A stretch of 64,000 nucleotides of DNA. It comes from Paenibacillus sp. Root52 (GTDB lineage: Bacteria; Bacillota; Bacilli; Paenibacillales; Paenibacillaceae). Within the stretch, counting starts at the first letter, position 1, and every line of letters starts with the position of its first letter. The stretch lies in NCBI RefSeq assembly GCF_001426865.1, contig NZ_LMFO01000003.1, positions 62,723 to 126,722 of the forward strand. Direction: 5' to 3'. Below the pieces are notes generated by a model. It saw only the letters and a program-made list of their open reading frames with translations, searched no databases and had not been told where the DNA came from. The translations under genes were made by a program, and so were the position numbers. Below, piece by piece: positions 33,232 to 40,889 of this stretch.

Positions 33232-34935
33232 ATGAGAGGCAAAATGAAGAGTAAGACACCAAAGACATTTGCAATGTTGATGCTGGCAAGTGCGCTATTG
33301 GTTACAGCTGGTTGTGGCAACTCAGGCAGCAAAGATGCTTCATCTGAGGGTTCAACAGGCACTGATCCAGTGACATTTACATTTTTCGGAGCTGACGCAA
33401 GCCCTAACTGGAACAGAATGCAAGACGAAGTAGGTCAAGAGATTACGAAGCAAACGGGTGTTACGATTGATGCGGAGTATGATGTAAACAATGGTGGTGA
33501 CCAGAAGATCGCCTTGATGGCAGCAAGTGGAGATTACCCGGATATCATTTATCCAAAAGGGAATTTGTCCAAGCTTGTTGATGCAGGGGCTATGCTGGAT
33601 CTGACTGATCTGATTGAGGAGCACGCTCCTAATTTGAAGAAGATCTATGGCGAACAGATGAATCGTCTAAAGTATAGCTTGGAAGATCAAGCGATCTATA
33701 CGCTGCCAACGAATATGGGTGTAGATAACGTTGCGTTTGATGCAACAGACGGATTCGAGATTCAGCAAAAGGTATTGAAAGAGCTTGGTTACCCAGAAGT
33801 GAAAACCTTGCAGGATTATGAAAATGTACTACGTGCATATGTTGAGAAGTACCCAACAATTGATGGTCAACCAACCATTCCACTGTCGCTCAATGCAGAC
33901 GATTGGAAGATTATGATTACAGTTACCAACCCAGCTTCCGCAACAACGGGTGGCAGCAATGATGGAGAATATTACATCGATCCAGAGACATATGAAGCGA
34001 TGTTACATGTTAAACGTCCGATTGAAAAAGAATATTTCCGCTGGTTGAACCATATGTACAATGAGGGATTGCTCGATAAGGATACATTTGTTCAAAAAGA
34101 AGACCAATATAAATCCAAAATTGCCAGTGGACGTGTGCTGGGTCTCATCGATGCTGAGTGGGGATATTCAGACGCTGAGAATGCTCTGAAAGCTGCAGGC
34201 AAAGATGATAGTACGTATGCTCACTTCTCTGTCATGTTGAATAAGGATCTGAAAGATACGACGTTCCAACCAACAGGATTCGATGGTTATGGTATCGGGA
34301 TTTCAACATCAGCGAAAGATCCAGTTCGCATCATTAAATTCTTCGACTGGCTTGCTTCTGATGAGGGTCAAGTACTTAGAAACTGGGGTATTGAAGGTAA
34401 GCACTACAACGTAGTTGATGGCAAACGTGTCATTCCTGAAGAGATTCAGGATCGCAAAACGAACGATAATGCTGCATTCACCAAAGAAACAGGTGTCGAG
34501 CTGTACTCGATCTTTAGTGCAAGATACGGAGACGGTGTGAAGGATGCAACGGACAATTATTACACAACGAGATTCCCGGAGCAGATCATCGCGGGTTATA
34601 CTCCAGCTGAGAAAGAAACATTAAAAGCGTATGGAATTACAACCTGGAAGGATTTCTTCCCATCTGAGGATGAGTTCGAGGTTAAAGAGTGGGGCGCGGC
34701 GTACAACATGCCAGTTCCATCGGATACAGATTACAACGTGCAGTACCAAAAAACACAGGACATCATCCGTAAACGTATCCCAGAAGCAGTGCTTGCTAAA
34801 AAAGAAAACTTCGATAAAGTATACGATGATTTCCTCGCAGAACTTGATCGAGCAGGTGCTGTAGAAATGGAGCAACAATACACGGTTTGGGTCAAAGAGC
34901 GTGTAGCACTCTGGACAGGTAAAGACGTTAAATAA
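33232..34935 (+). CDS. Oligosaccharide-binding lipoprotein of CUT1-type transporter (paralog 2)
   Basis: A 567-residue LplA-type binding lipoprotein with lipobox VTAGCG (Cys near residue 28). It is a near-duplicate of the preceding gene from TFFGADASPNWN to the VKERVALWTG-DVK end. Differences concentrate in the linker after the lipid anchor and in scattered positions. GAGGAGG lies 11 nt before the ATG. It has its own promoter and cre-like site and its own terminator, so the two paralogs may be expressed at different levels or bind different ligands for the same permease pair. Confidence 0.92.
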   Translation: MRGKMKSKTPKTFAMLMLASALLVTAGCGNSGSKDASSEGSTGTDPVTFTFFGADASPNWNRMQDEVGQEITKQTGVTIDAEYDVNNGGDQKIALMAASGDYPDIIYPKGNLSKLVDAGAMLDLTDLIEEHAPNLKKIYGEQMNRLKYSLEDQAIYTLPTNMGVDNVAFDATDGFEIQQKVLKELGYPEVKTLQDYENVLRAYVEKYPTIDGQPTIPLSLNADDWKIMITVTNPASATTGGSNDGEYYIDPETYEAMLHVKRPIEKEYFRWLNHMYNEGLLDKDTFVQKEDQYKSKIASGRVLGLIDAEWGYSDAENALKAAGKDDSTYAHFSVMLNKDLKDTTFQPTGFDGYGIGISTSAKDPVRIIKFFDWLASDEGQVLRNWGIEGKHYNVVDGKRVIPEEIQDRKTNDNAAFTKETGVELYSIFSARYGDGVKDATDNYYTTRFPEQIIAGYTPAEKETLKAYGITTWKDFFPSEDEFEVKEWGAAYNMPVPSDTDYNVQYQKTQDIIRKRIPEAVLAKKENFDKVYDDFLAELDRAGAVEMEQQYTVWVKERVALWTGKDVK

Positions 34936-34963
34936 TACGTCTTAGTTGAAAGGCAATGGAACC

Positions 34964-35000
34964 GAAGAAAAGACCCTAGAATGAAGGGTCTTTTCTTCAT
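34964..35000 (+). terminator. Terminator after the second binding-protein gene
   Basis: GAAGAAAAGACCCT pairs with AGGGTCTTTTCTTC around a short loop, followed by ATTTT. Confidence 0.8.
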
Positions 35001-35019
35001 TTTACTGTGATGTTTTACA

Positions 35020-35048
35020 TTGACGATAAAGGTGAAATCTCCTATAAT
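35020..35048 (+). promoter_or_regulatory. Sigma-A promoter of the GH95-GH1 operon
   Basis: TTGACG (35020-35025), a 17-nt spacer and a perfect TATAAT (35043-35048). Confidence 0.8.
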
Positions 35049-35056
35049 TTTGTTAG

Positions 35057-35070
35057 TGTAAGCACTTTCA
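35057..35070. promoter_or_regulatory. cre-like palindrome downstream of the -10 box, copy 3
   Basis: TGTAAGCACTTTCA begins 8 nt after the -10 box. It is the same motif as at 31110 and 33146. Confidence 0.6.
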
Positions 35071-35151
35071 GGTTGATCTGAAATGAGCTTGGAATGTAGT
35101 AGCATAGAAGGCGAATTTACGAATAAATTAGTGTCGTTAGCACATTTACCG

Positions 35152-35161
35152 AAAACGTTTT
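35152..35161. promoter_or_regulatory. AAAACGTTTT palindrome 4 of 4 (GH95 leader)
   Basis: Located in CCGAAAACGTTTTATA, about 100 nt downstream of the promoter and 48 nt before the GH95 start, where a bound repressor could act as a roadblock. Confidence 0.5.
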
Positions 35162-35208
35162 ATAAAATCAAACTAGAATAACATTACTTCAGGGACAGGA
35201 GCTATGTA

Positions 35209-37602
35209 ATGACCTCACTAACGAAGAACACACAGCCGAATCGTTTATGGTATCGTCAGCCAGCAACCCGTTGGGAAGAGGCTCTTCCTATAGGAAATGG
35301 GCGTCTTGGGGGGATGGTCTACGGCGGCGATGTGGAAGAACGCATTCAATTGAACGAAGACACACTATGGTCAGGATACCCGCGCGACACAGTACAGTAC
35401 AGCAGCCAGCGATATCTGAAGAAGACTCGTGAGTTAATTATGGCAGGACAGTATAGTGAAGCAGAAGAACTGTTGAACCGTGAAATGTTAGGGCGGGATG
35501 TTGAAGCTTACCAGCCAATGGGACACTTCCTATTGAAGCAGGAGCAGCTGATTGGAACCCCTGTACAGGACTTCGAACGAGAGCTTGATCTGGAAACTGG
35601 AATTGCAGCGACAAATTATATCTGTGATGGTGTTCGTTATAAACGTGAAGTGTATGCGAGTGCTTCGGACGATGTAATGGTGTGTACGCTCTCAGCCGAC
35701 CAGGCGGGAGCAGTGAACGTTAGTCTTTCACTAGACAGCCCACACCCATATACTTCACAAATATCAGAAGAGGGCGTGACATTGTTCAGTCGTTGTCCCA
35801 GTCATGTTGAATCGAACTATTTCCGGGATCATCCTGAATCCGTCATTTATGAAGATGACCGTGGAACCGCTTATGCTGTCAGCGTAAGTGTGAGTACCGT
35901 AGGCAGCAAGGCTCAGGTTGTGGTTGAAGAGGGTAACCTACGTGTTCAAGGAGCAGATCAGGTTGTGTTCTACCTGGCGGCTGCAACGTCATTTGAACGT
36001 TATGATGTCATGCCAGTGAAAGAAGGCGTGTTGTTAGAGCAGGTATGTCATGAGGTCATTGCAAAAGCCAAGTCCTTCAATCCTGAGCAGCTCAGGAAAC
36101 GCCATGAGCAGGATCATAGGGCGTTATTTGCAAGAGTTGATCTGAATCTAGGTATGACAGGCAATGGTGAGTTGCCTACCGATGAGCGATTGTTAGCTTA
36201 CCAAGAAGGGGTGGAAGACCCTGGACTGGAGGCTCTGTATTTTCAATATGGTCGTTATCTGCTCATGGCAAGCTCACGTCCTGGTACGCAACCAGCCAAC
36301 TTACAAGGTATATGGAATCATCAGGTGGAGCCGCCGTGGCACAGTGATTACACGACGAATATCAACACAGAGATGAATTATTGGCCTGCCGAAGTCTGCA
36401 ATTTGAGTGAATGCCATGACCCATTATTTGCGATGCTTGATGATTTGAGCCAGACAGGACGTAGAACCGCTCGTATTCACTATGGGGCTCGTGGCTGGAC
36501 TGCACATCACAATGTGGATATATGGAGAACATCAACGCCAACAGGAGGCGATGCTAGCTGGGCATTCTGGCCAATGGGTGGTGTATGGCTGACCGCACAT
36601 CTGTGGGAGCGATATCTGTTTACGGGGGATCAGCAATTCTTGGCAGAGCGTGCATACCCGATCATGAAGGAAGCAGCTCTATTCTGTTTAGATTGGCTTA
36701 TTGAAGGGCCAGGGGGTTATCTGGTGACGGCTCCATCTACCTCACCAGAGAATAAGTTCTTGACGGAGGAAGGGGATGCTCGAAGCGTATCCATGGCTTC
36801 AACGATGGATATGAGCTTAATTCGAGAATTGTTTGACCGCTCTATCACTGCTGCGAAGCAGCTTGGGCTAGATTCGGAATTAGCACAGGAGCTCTCAGAG
36901 GCGAAGAGCAAGCTATATCCTTTCCAGATTGGTAGCGAGGGGCAGCTGCAAGAATGGTTCCAAGATTTTGCCGAATCAGAGCCAGGTCATCGCCATGTAT
37001 CACATCTATATGGGCTGTATCCGGGGGATCAGATCAATCGAGTACATACACCTGAGCTTGTTGAAGCCGCACGTGTATCGCTTGAGCGTCGTATTTCACA
37101 AGGCGGCGGGCATACAGGTTGGAGCTGTGCGTGGTTGATCAATCTATACGCACGTCTGTTGGATCGTAAGCATGCACATCAATTCGTACGTACCTTGCTT
37201 GCGCGATCGACTCATCCCAACTTGTTTGATGACCATCCTCCGTTTCAGATCGATGGCAATTTTGGAGGAACGGCCGGCATTGCTGAGATGTTACTGCAAA
37301 GTCACATGGGGGAGATCCACCTCCTGCCTACGCTGCCTGAAGCTTGGGCGAGTGGTAGCGTGAAGGGATTACGTGCACGAGGGGCTTATACGGTGGCTGT
37401 GGTATGGGAGCACGGCAAGTTAGTGACAGCTGAAGTTACTGCAGACCACAGCGGTTCACTAACGCTTCGTAGTGCTTATCCTGTAAGTATTGAAGGACAT
37501 GAGCAGAGCATGTCAGAGAGTACGGCGCAAGGCGATTACGTAACGACAATACGGATGACAAGCGGGCAGACGGTTCGTGTGTCAACAGAGACGGAGGAAT
37601 AA
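35209..37602 (+). CDS. Glycoside hydrolase family 95 (alpha-L-fucosidase type)
   Basis: A 797-residue enzyme with the GH95 N-terminal domain (WYRQPATRWEEALPIGNGRLG; QLNEDTLWSGYPRD) and an (alpha/alpha)6 catalytic barrel. Catalytic candidates by family pattern are the Asn pair in TTNINTEMNYW near residue 384, Glu in STSPENKFL near 512 and Asp in FQIDGNFGG near 680. GH95 enzymes invert alpha-1,2-L-fucosides, with some acting on L-galactosides. There is no signal peptide, so it acts on imported oligosaccharides. It is coupled with the following GH1 gene (3-nt gap). Confidence 0.92.
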   Translation: MTSLTKNTQPNRLWYRQPATRWEEALPIGNGRLGGMVYGGDVEERIQLNEDTLWSGYPRDTVQYSSQRYLKKTRELIMAGQYSEAEELLNREMLGRDVEAYQPMGHFLLKQEQLIGTPVQDFERELDLETGIAATNYICDGVRYKREVYASASDDVMVCTLSADQAGAVNVSLSLDSPHPYTSQISEEGVTLFSRCPSHVESNYFRDHPESVIYEDDRGTAYAVSVSVSTVGSKAQVVVEEGNLRVQGADQVVFYLAAATSFERYDVMPVKEGVLLEQVCHEVIAKAKSFNPEQLRKRHEQDHRALFARVDLNLGMTGNGELPTDERLLAYQEGVEDPGLEALYFQYGRYLLMASSRPGTQPANLQGIWNHQVEPPWHSDYTTNINTEMNYWPAEVCNLSECHDPLFAMLDDLSQTGRRTARIHYGARGWTAHHNVDIWRTSTPTGGDASWAFWPMGGVWLTAHLWERYLFTGDQQFLAERAYPIMKEAALFCLDWLIEGPGGYLVTAPSTSPENKFLTEEGDARSVSMASTMDMSLIRELFDRSITAAKQLGLDSELAQELSEAKSKLYPFQIGSEGQLQEWFQDFAESEPGHRHVSHLYGLYPGDQINRVHTPELVEAARVSLERRISQGGGHTGWSCAWLINLYARLLDRKHAHQFVRTLLARSTHPNLFDDHPPFQIDGNFGGTAGIAEMLLQSHMGEIHLLPTLPEAWASGSVKGLRARGAYTVAVVWEHGKLVTAEVTADHSGSLTLRSAYPVSIEGHEQSMSESTAQGDYVTTIRMTSGQTVRVSTETEE

Positions 37603-37605
37603 ACG

Positions 37606-38952
37606 ATGACTATTTTTCAATTTCCGAAGGATTTCCGCTGGGGAACGGCAACCGCTTCTTATCAGATCGAAGGAGCAGCACAGGAAGGTGGGCGTGGGGT
37701 ATCCATATGGGATACATTTGCCCGTACACCTGGTAAAGTTTTTAATGGAGATAACGGGGATATTGCTTGTGATAGCTACCACCGCTATGAAGAAGACATC
37801 GAACTAATGAAAAAGCTTGGCATTAACACATACCGGTTCTCGATTGCTTGGCCACGTATTATTCCGGATGGGGATGGAGAGATCAATAGAGAAGGATTAG
37901 ACTTCTACCATCGGTTCGTTGATAAACTGCTTGAAGCAGGAATTGAACCGTTCTGCACGTTGTATCACTGGGATCTACCGCAAACGCTGGAGGATGACGG
38001 GGGTTGGGGCAATCGTAGAACGGTAGACGCATTTGTGAAATACGCCGAAGTGATCTTTAAAGAGTTTTCCGGAAAAATTAATTTCTGGCTGACTTTTAAT
38101 GAACCGTGGTGTATTGCTTTCTTGTCCAATCTGTTAGGGATACATGCGCCAGGAAATCGTGATCTGCAAACGTCAATCAATGTTGCTCATGGATTGCTCG
38201 TTGCTCACGGCAAAGCTGTCCAATCCTTCCGTCGCTTGGGTATCACCGGACAGATTGGGATTGCTCCGAATGTGTGTTGGGCAGAGCCTTATAGCAAGTC
38301 TCCTGAAGATCAGGCTGCGTGTGACCGTTCAATTGCTCTGAATACGGATTGGTTCCTCGACCCAATCTACAAAGGCAGCTACCCACAGTTTATGGTGGAC
38401 TGGTTCGCTGAAGCTGGTGCTACTGTGCCAATTCAGGAAGGTGACATGGAGATCATCTCACAGCCGATCGACCTGCTTGGCATTAATTATTACACAATGG
38501 GACTCAACCGCTTCAATCCAGAAGCAGGAGTGCTGCAATCGGAAGAAGTAGATATGGGGCTGACAAAGACGGATATTGGCTGGCCTATCGAATCCCGCGG
38601 GCTGTATGAATTTATGCACTACCTGCAAAAGTATGGAAATGTGGATGTATACATTACGGAGAACGGTGCTTGCATCAATGATGATCTGGATAATGGCAAA
38701 ATTAATGATGATCGCCGGATCTCCTATTATGAACAGCATCTGGCTCAGATTCATCGGATCATCAATGATGGCATCAACCTCAAAGGCTACATGGCTTGGT
38801 CGCTGATGGATAACTTTGAATGGGCTGAAGGGTACCGTATGCGCTTTGGACTCATTCATGTGGATTACCGTTCACTTGTAAGAACACCGAAAGAAAGCTT
38901 CTATTGGTACCAAAATGTGATCAAGAACAATTGGCTGGAAACGCGCAGCTAA
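37606..38952 (+). CDS. Glycoside hydrolase family 1 beta-glucosidase
   Basis: A 448-residue GH1 TIM-barrel enzyme that hydrolyses beta-glucosides (possibly also galactosides or fucosides). The acid/base Glu is in FWLTFNEPW near residue 167 and the nucleophile Glu in VYITENGA near residue 353; the N-terminal FRWGTATASYQIEGA signature is intact. It is cytoplasmic. It begins three bases after the GH95 stop with GACGGAGGAAT as ribosome site, so both enzymes come from one message. A 6-phospho-beta-glucosidase is less likely because no PTS genes are present. Confidence 0.94.
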   Translation: MTIFQFPKDFRWGTATASYQIEGAAQEGGRGVSIWDTFARTPGKVFNGDNGDIACDSYHRYEEDIELMKKLGINTYRFSIAWPRIIPDGDGEINREGLDFYHRFVDKLLEAGIEPFCTLYHWDLPQTLEDDGGWGNRRTVDAFVKYAEVIFKEFSGKINFWLTFNEPWCIAFLSNLLGIHAPGNRDLQTSINVAHGLLVAHGKAVQSFRRLGITGQIGIAPNVCWAEPYSKSPEDQAACDRSIALNTDWFLDPIYKGSYPQFMVDWFAEAGATVPIQEGDMEIISQPIDLLGINYYTMGLNRFNPEAGVLQSEEVDMGLTKTDIGWPIESRGLYEFMHYLQKYGNVDVYITENGACINDDLDNGKINDDRRISYYEQHLAQIHRIINDGINLKGYMAWSLMDNFEWAEGYRMRFGLIHVDYRSLVRTPKESFYWYQNVIKNNWLETRS

Positions 38953-39016
38953 ATGCAAGAAACATGAAGTAGGCTGGACTATAGAACGGATTCAGTCTTG
39001 ATTAGCAATCATATGA

Positions 39017-39053
39017 AACGGTGCTCCGGTCAGACGGAGTCACCGTTTTTTTA
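39017..39053 (+). terminator. Terminator after the GH95-GH1 operon
   Basis: ACGGTGCTCCG pairs with CGGAGTCACCGT around a GTCAGA loop, followed by seven T residues. Confidence 0.92.
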
Positions 39054-39315
39054 TTTCTTTAAAATTTGTACACAAAGATTCACCGCAGGTCGTTCACGAA
39101 TGTTTCAAAAGCTTGTTTGCAATTCCTGTTATGAAGCAGTGATTTTTGGGTTATACATAACAAGAAGGTAAATATTTATTTTGTCAACAGGTAAACAAAA
39201 AATAAAGTGTCCAAATTGAGAATAAAATTTGAACATTTGTTGACTAAAAATCATACTAATGTGGTATATTGGTATCAGTAAATAACTTACAAAAAGGGAA
39301 AAGGAAGTGTTTACT

Positions 39316-39579
39316 ATGGCATCGAAGACAGCAATGGTAAGCCAATTGGAGCGTAAGGATAAAAATATGCGGCGCGCAGTCTTAACGATGACAGTTTTTG
39401 CCTGGATCGCGCTGATTACAGGCGTAGTGATGTGTTTGATCAACTTGAATGAATTTAATGACCGTAATCTTGGCTTGATGGTGGGTATTGGTTTCCTGGT
39501 TGGTAGCGTATTCATTTACGTTATTGCAAAAGCGATCGGATTAGTTCATACACGTCATGAAGACGAAGGTGCGGATTAA
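39316..39579 (+). CDS. Small two-helix membrane protein
   Basis: An 87-residue protein with two hydrophobic segments (about residues 23-45 and 53-75), a charged N-terminus and an acidic C-terminus. I do not recognise the family. AAAGGAAG lies about 9 nt before ATG 39316; an in-frame GTG at 39307 is too close to it. It stands alone upstream of the quinol oxidase operon, separated by a strong terminator. A link with respiration is suggested only by position. Confidence 0.7.
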   Translation: MASKTAMVSQLERKDKNMRRAVLTMTVFAWIALITGVVMCLINLNEFNDRNLGLMVGIGFLVGSVFIYVIAKAIGLVHTRHEDEGAD

Positions 39580-39642
39580 TTATAATCTGCAGGTTATTCG
39601 TCCATACTAAGACTGGATAAGTAATCGGAATCCAGTCAATAT

Positions 39643-39698
39643 AGCCCTTTGCGGATTCGTTGACCTATTCAACGAGACTGCAAAGGGCTTTATTTTTT
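39643..39698 (+). terminator. Terminator after the small membrane protein gene
   Basis: AGCCCTTTGC (39643-39652) pairs with GCAAAGGGCT (39680-39689), with an inner CGTTGA/TTCAACG stem, followed by a T-run. Confidence 0.9.
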
Positions 39699-39739
39699 TA
39701 CGTGACATGTGATGTTTTATAATACGGAAATATCAAGTG

Positions 39740-39897
39740 TGCAAGTAATTTGTGAGAAAAAATTCACACATTTAGGGTGTAAAATCGACAAATTTGTTAA
39801 CAAGAACAAAAAAGTTGCTCATTTCTGATATCTTTAGAAGGAATAGAGTAGTATACTGATTTTTCAGTATGAGCGAATTTAAGGAGAGGGGATCAAG
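39740..39897 (+). promoter_or_regulatory. Promoter/leader region of qoxABCD
   Basis: The region holds a spaced inverted repeat TGTGA-N8-TCACA near 39751 and a leader hairpin ATACTGA-TTTT-TCAGTAT (39853-39870) that ends 12 nt before the GGAGAGG ribosome site. The inverted repeat resembles redox-sensor (Rex or Fnr) operators but its spacer is two bases too long. No single -35/-10 pair stands out. Confidence 0.4.
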
Positions 39898-40869
39898 ATG
39901 AACAAGAAACCTAGGTCGCTAGCCCGGATTATTATTCCGGTTGTCCTGACGTTGGTTACCATCGCATTGATTGTCTGGCCAATGCTGGCAGGCGGGCAGT
40001 ACGTTGTTCTGGATCCAAAGGGACCGATTGGCGCTTCACAGAGAGATTTGATCGTAATTTCAACCATTCTGTGTGCTGTCATCATCGTACCTGTGTTGAT
40101 TTTGTCTGCAGTAATCGTATGGCGTTACCGCGACAAACCGGACAATAAAGCTGCATATGAGCCGAACTGGTCTCATAGTACCAAAGCTGAGGTCATCTGG
40201 TGGACGGTTCCAATTATCATCATTGGAATACTCGCTATTGTAACAGTTCGTTACACTTATGATCTAGAGCCTTCGAAGCCACTGGCTTCTGAGAAAGCAC
40301 CTGTGACGATCCAAGTATCATCATTGGACTGGAAATGGTTGTTCATGTATCCAGAGCAAGGGATTGCAACGGTCAATACGTTGAATATTCCGGCAGACCG
40401 GCCCGTGAAATTTGAACTTACCGCGGATTCACCAATGAACTCGTTCTGGATTCCGCAACTTGGTGGTCAGATTTACACAATGTCGGGTATGGCGATGACT
40501 TTGTACCTGCAAGCTGACCATGAAGGACAGTATTGGGGCTCAGGCGCCAACTTTACAGGTGAGCATTTTGGCAAAATGCGTTTTGATGTGAATGCTACAT
40601 CAGACGAAGAGTTTGACAATTGGGTAACAGAAGTGAAACAAAATTCCCAAGAGTTGACACAAGAAGGATACGATGCACTTACTGAGCCTGGAACAAGCAA
40701 TGTTGCTTATTACTCAGCCTTCCCAGAAGGTCTGTTCCAGAAAATCGTAACCAAGTATGTTGTAGATGGTAATGGAGCTCATAGTAAGCACGAAAGCTCA
40801 AGTGAAGCTGCTGGAGCTAATCAAGCCACTCAAGAGTCCAAGCAAGACGAGGACAAGAGTGCTAACTAA
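39898..40869 (+). CDS. qoxA: Cytochrome aa3 quinol oxidase subunit II
   Basis: A 323-residue subunit with two N-proximal membrane helices after a first hydrophobic segment, then an extracytoplasmic cupredoxin-like domain. The Cys and Met ligands of a CuA centre are absent (the ADHEGQYWGSGANFTGEHFG stretch has no Cys), which marks a quinol oxidase rather than a cytochrome c oxidase. The C-terminal 40 residues are a hydrophilic Ser/Gln/Glu tail. It is first in a four-gene operon. AAGGAGAGG is the ribosome site. Confidence 0.92.
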   Translation: MNKKPRSLARIIIPVVLTLVTIALIVWPMLAGGQYVVLDPKGPIGASQRDLIVISTILCAVIIVPVLILSAVIVWRYRDKPDNKAAYEPNWSHSTKAEVIWWTVPIIIIGILAIVTVRYTYDLEPSKPLASEKAPVTIQVSSLDWKWLFMYPEQGIATVNTLNIPADRPVKFELTADSPMNSFWIPQLGGQIYTMSGMAMTLYLQADHEGQYWGSGANFTGEHFGKMRFDVNATSDEEFDNWVTEVKQNSQELTQEGYDALTEPGTSNVAYYSAFPEGLFQKIVTKYVVDGNGAHSKHESSSEAAGANQATQESKQDEDKSAN

Positions 40870-40889
40870 AGATTCGAAAGGAGAGCCCA

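Noticed and set aside
39751..39771. Rex operator call upstream of qoxA
   Set aside because: The half sites are right but the spacer is two bases longer than the 18-bp Rex site, so it is recorded only as a spaced repeat.
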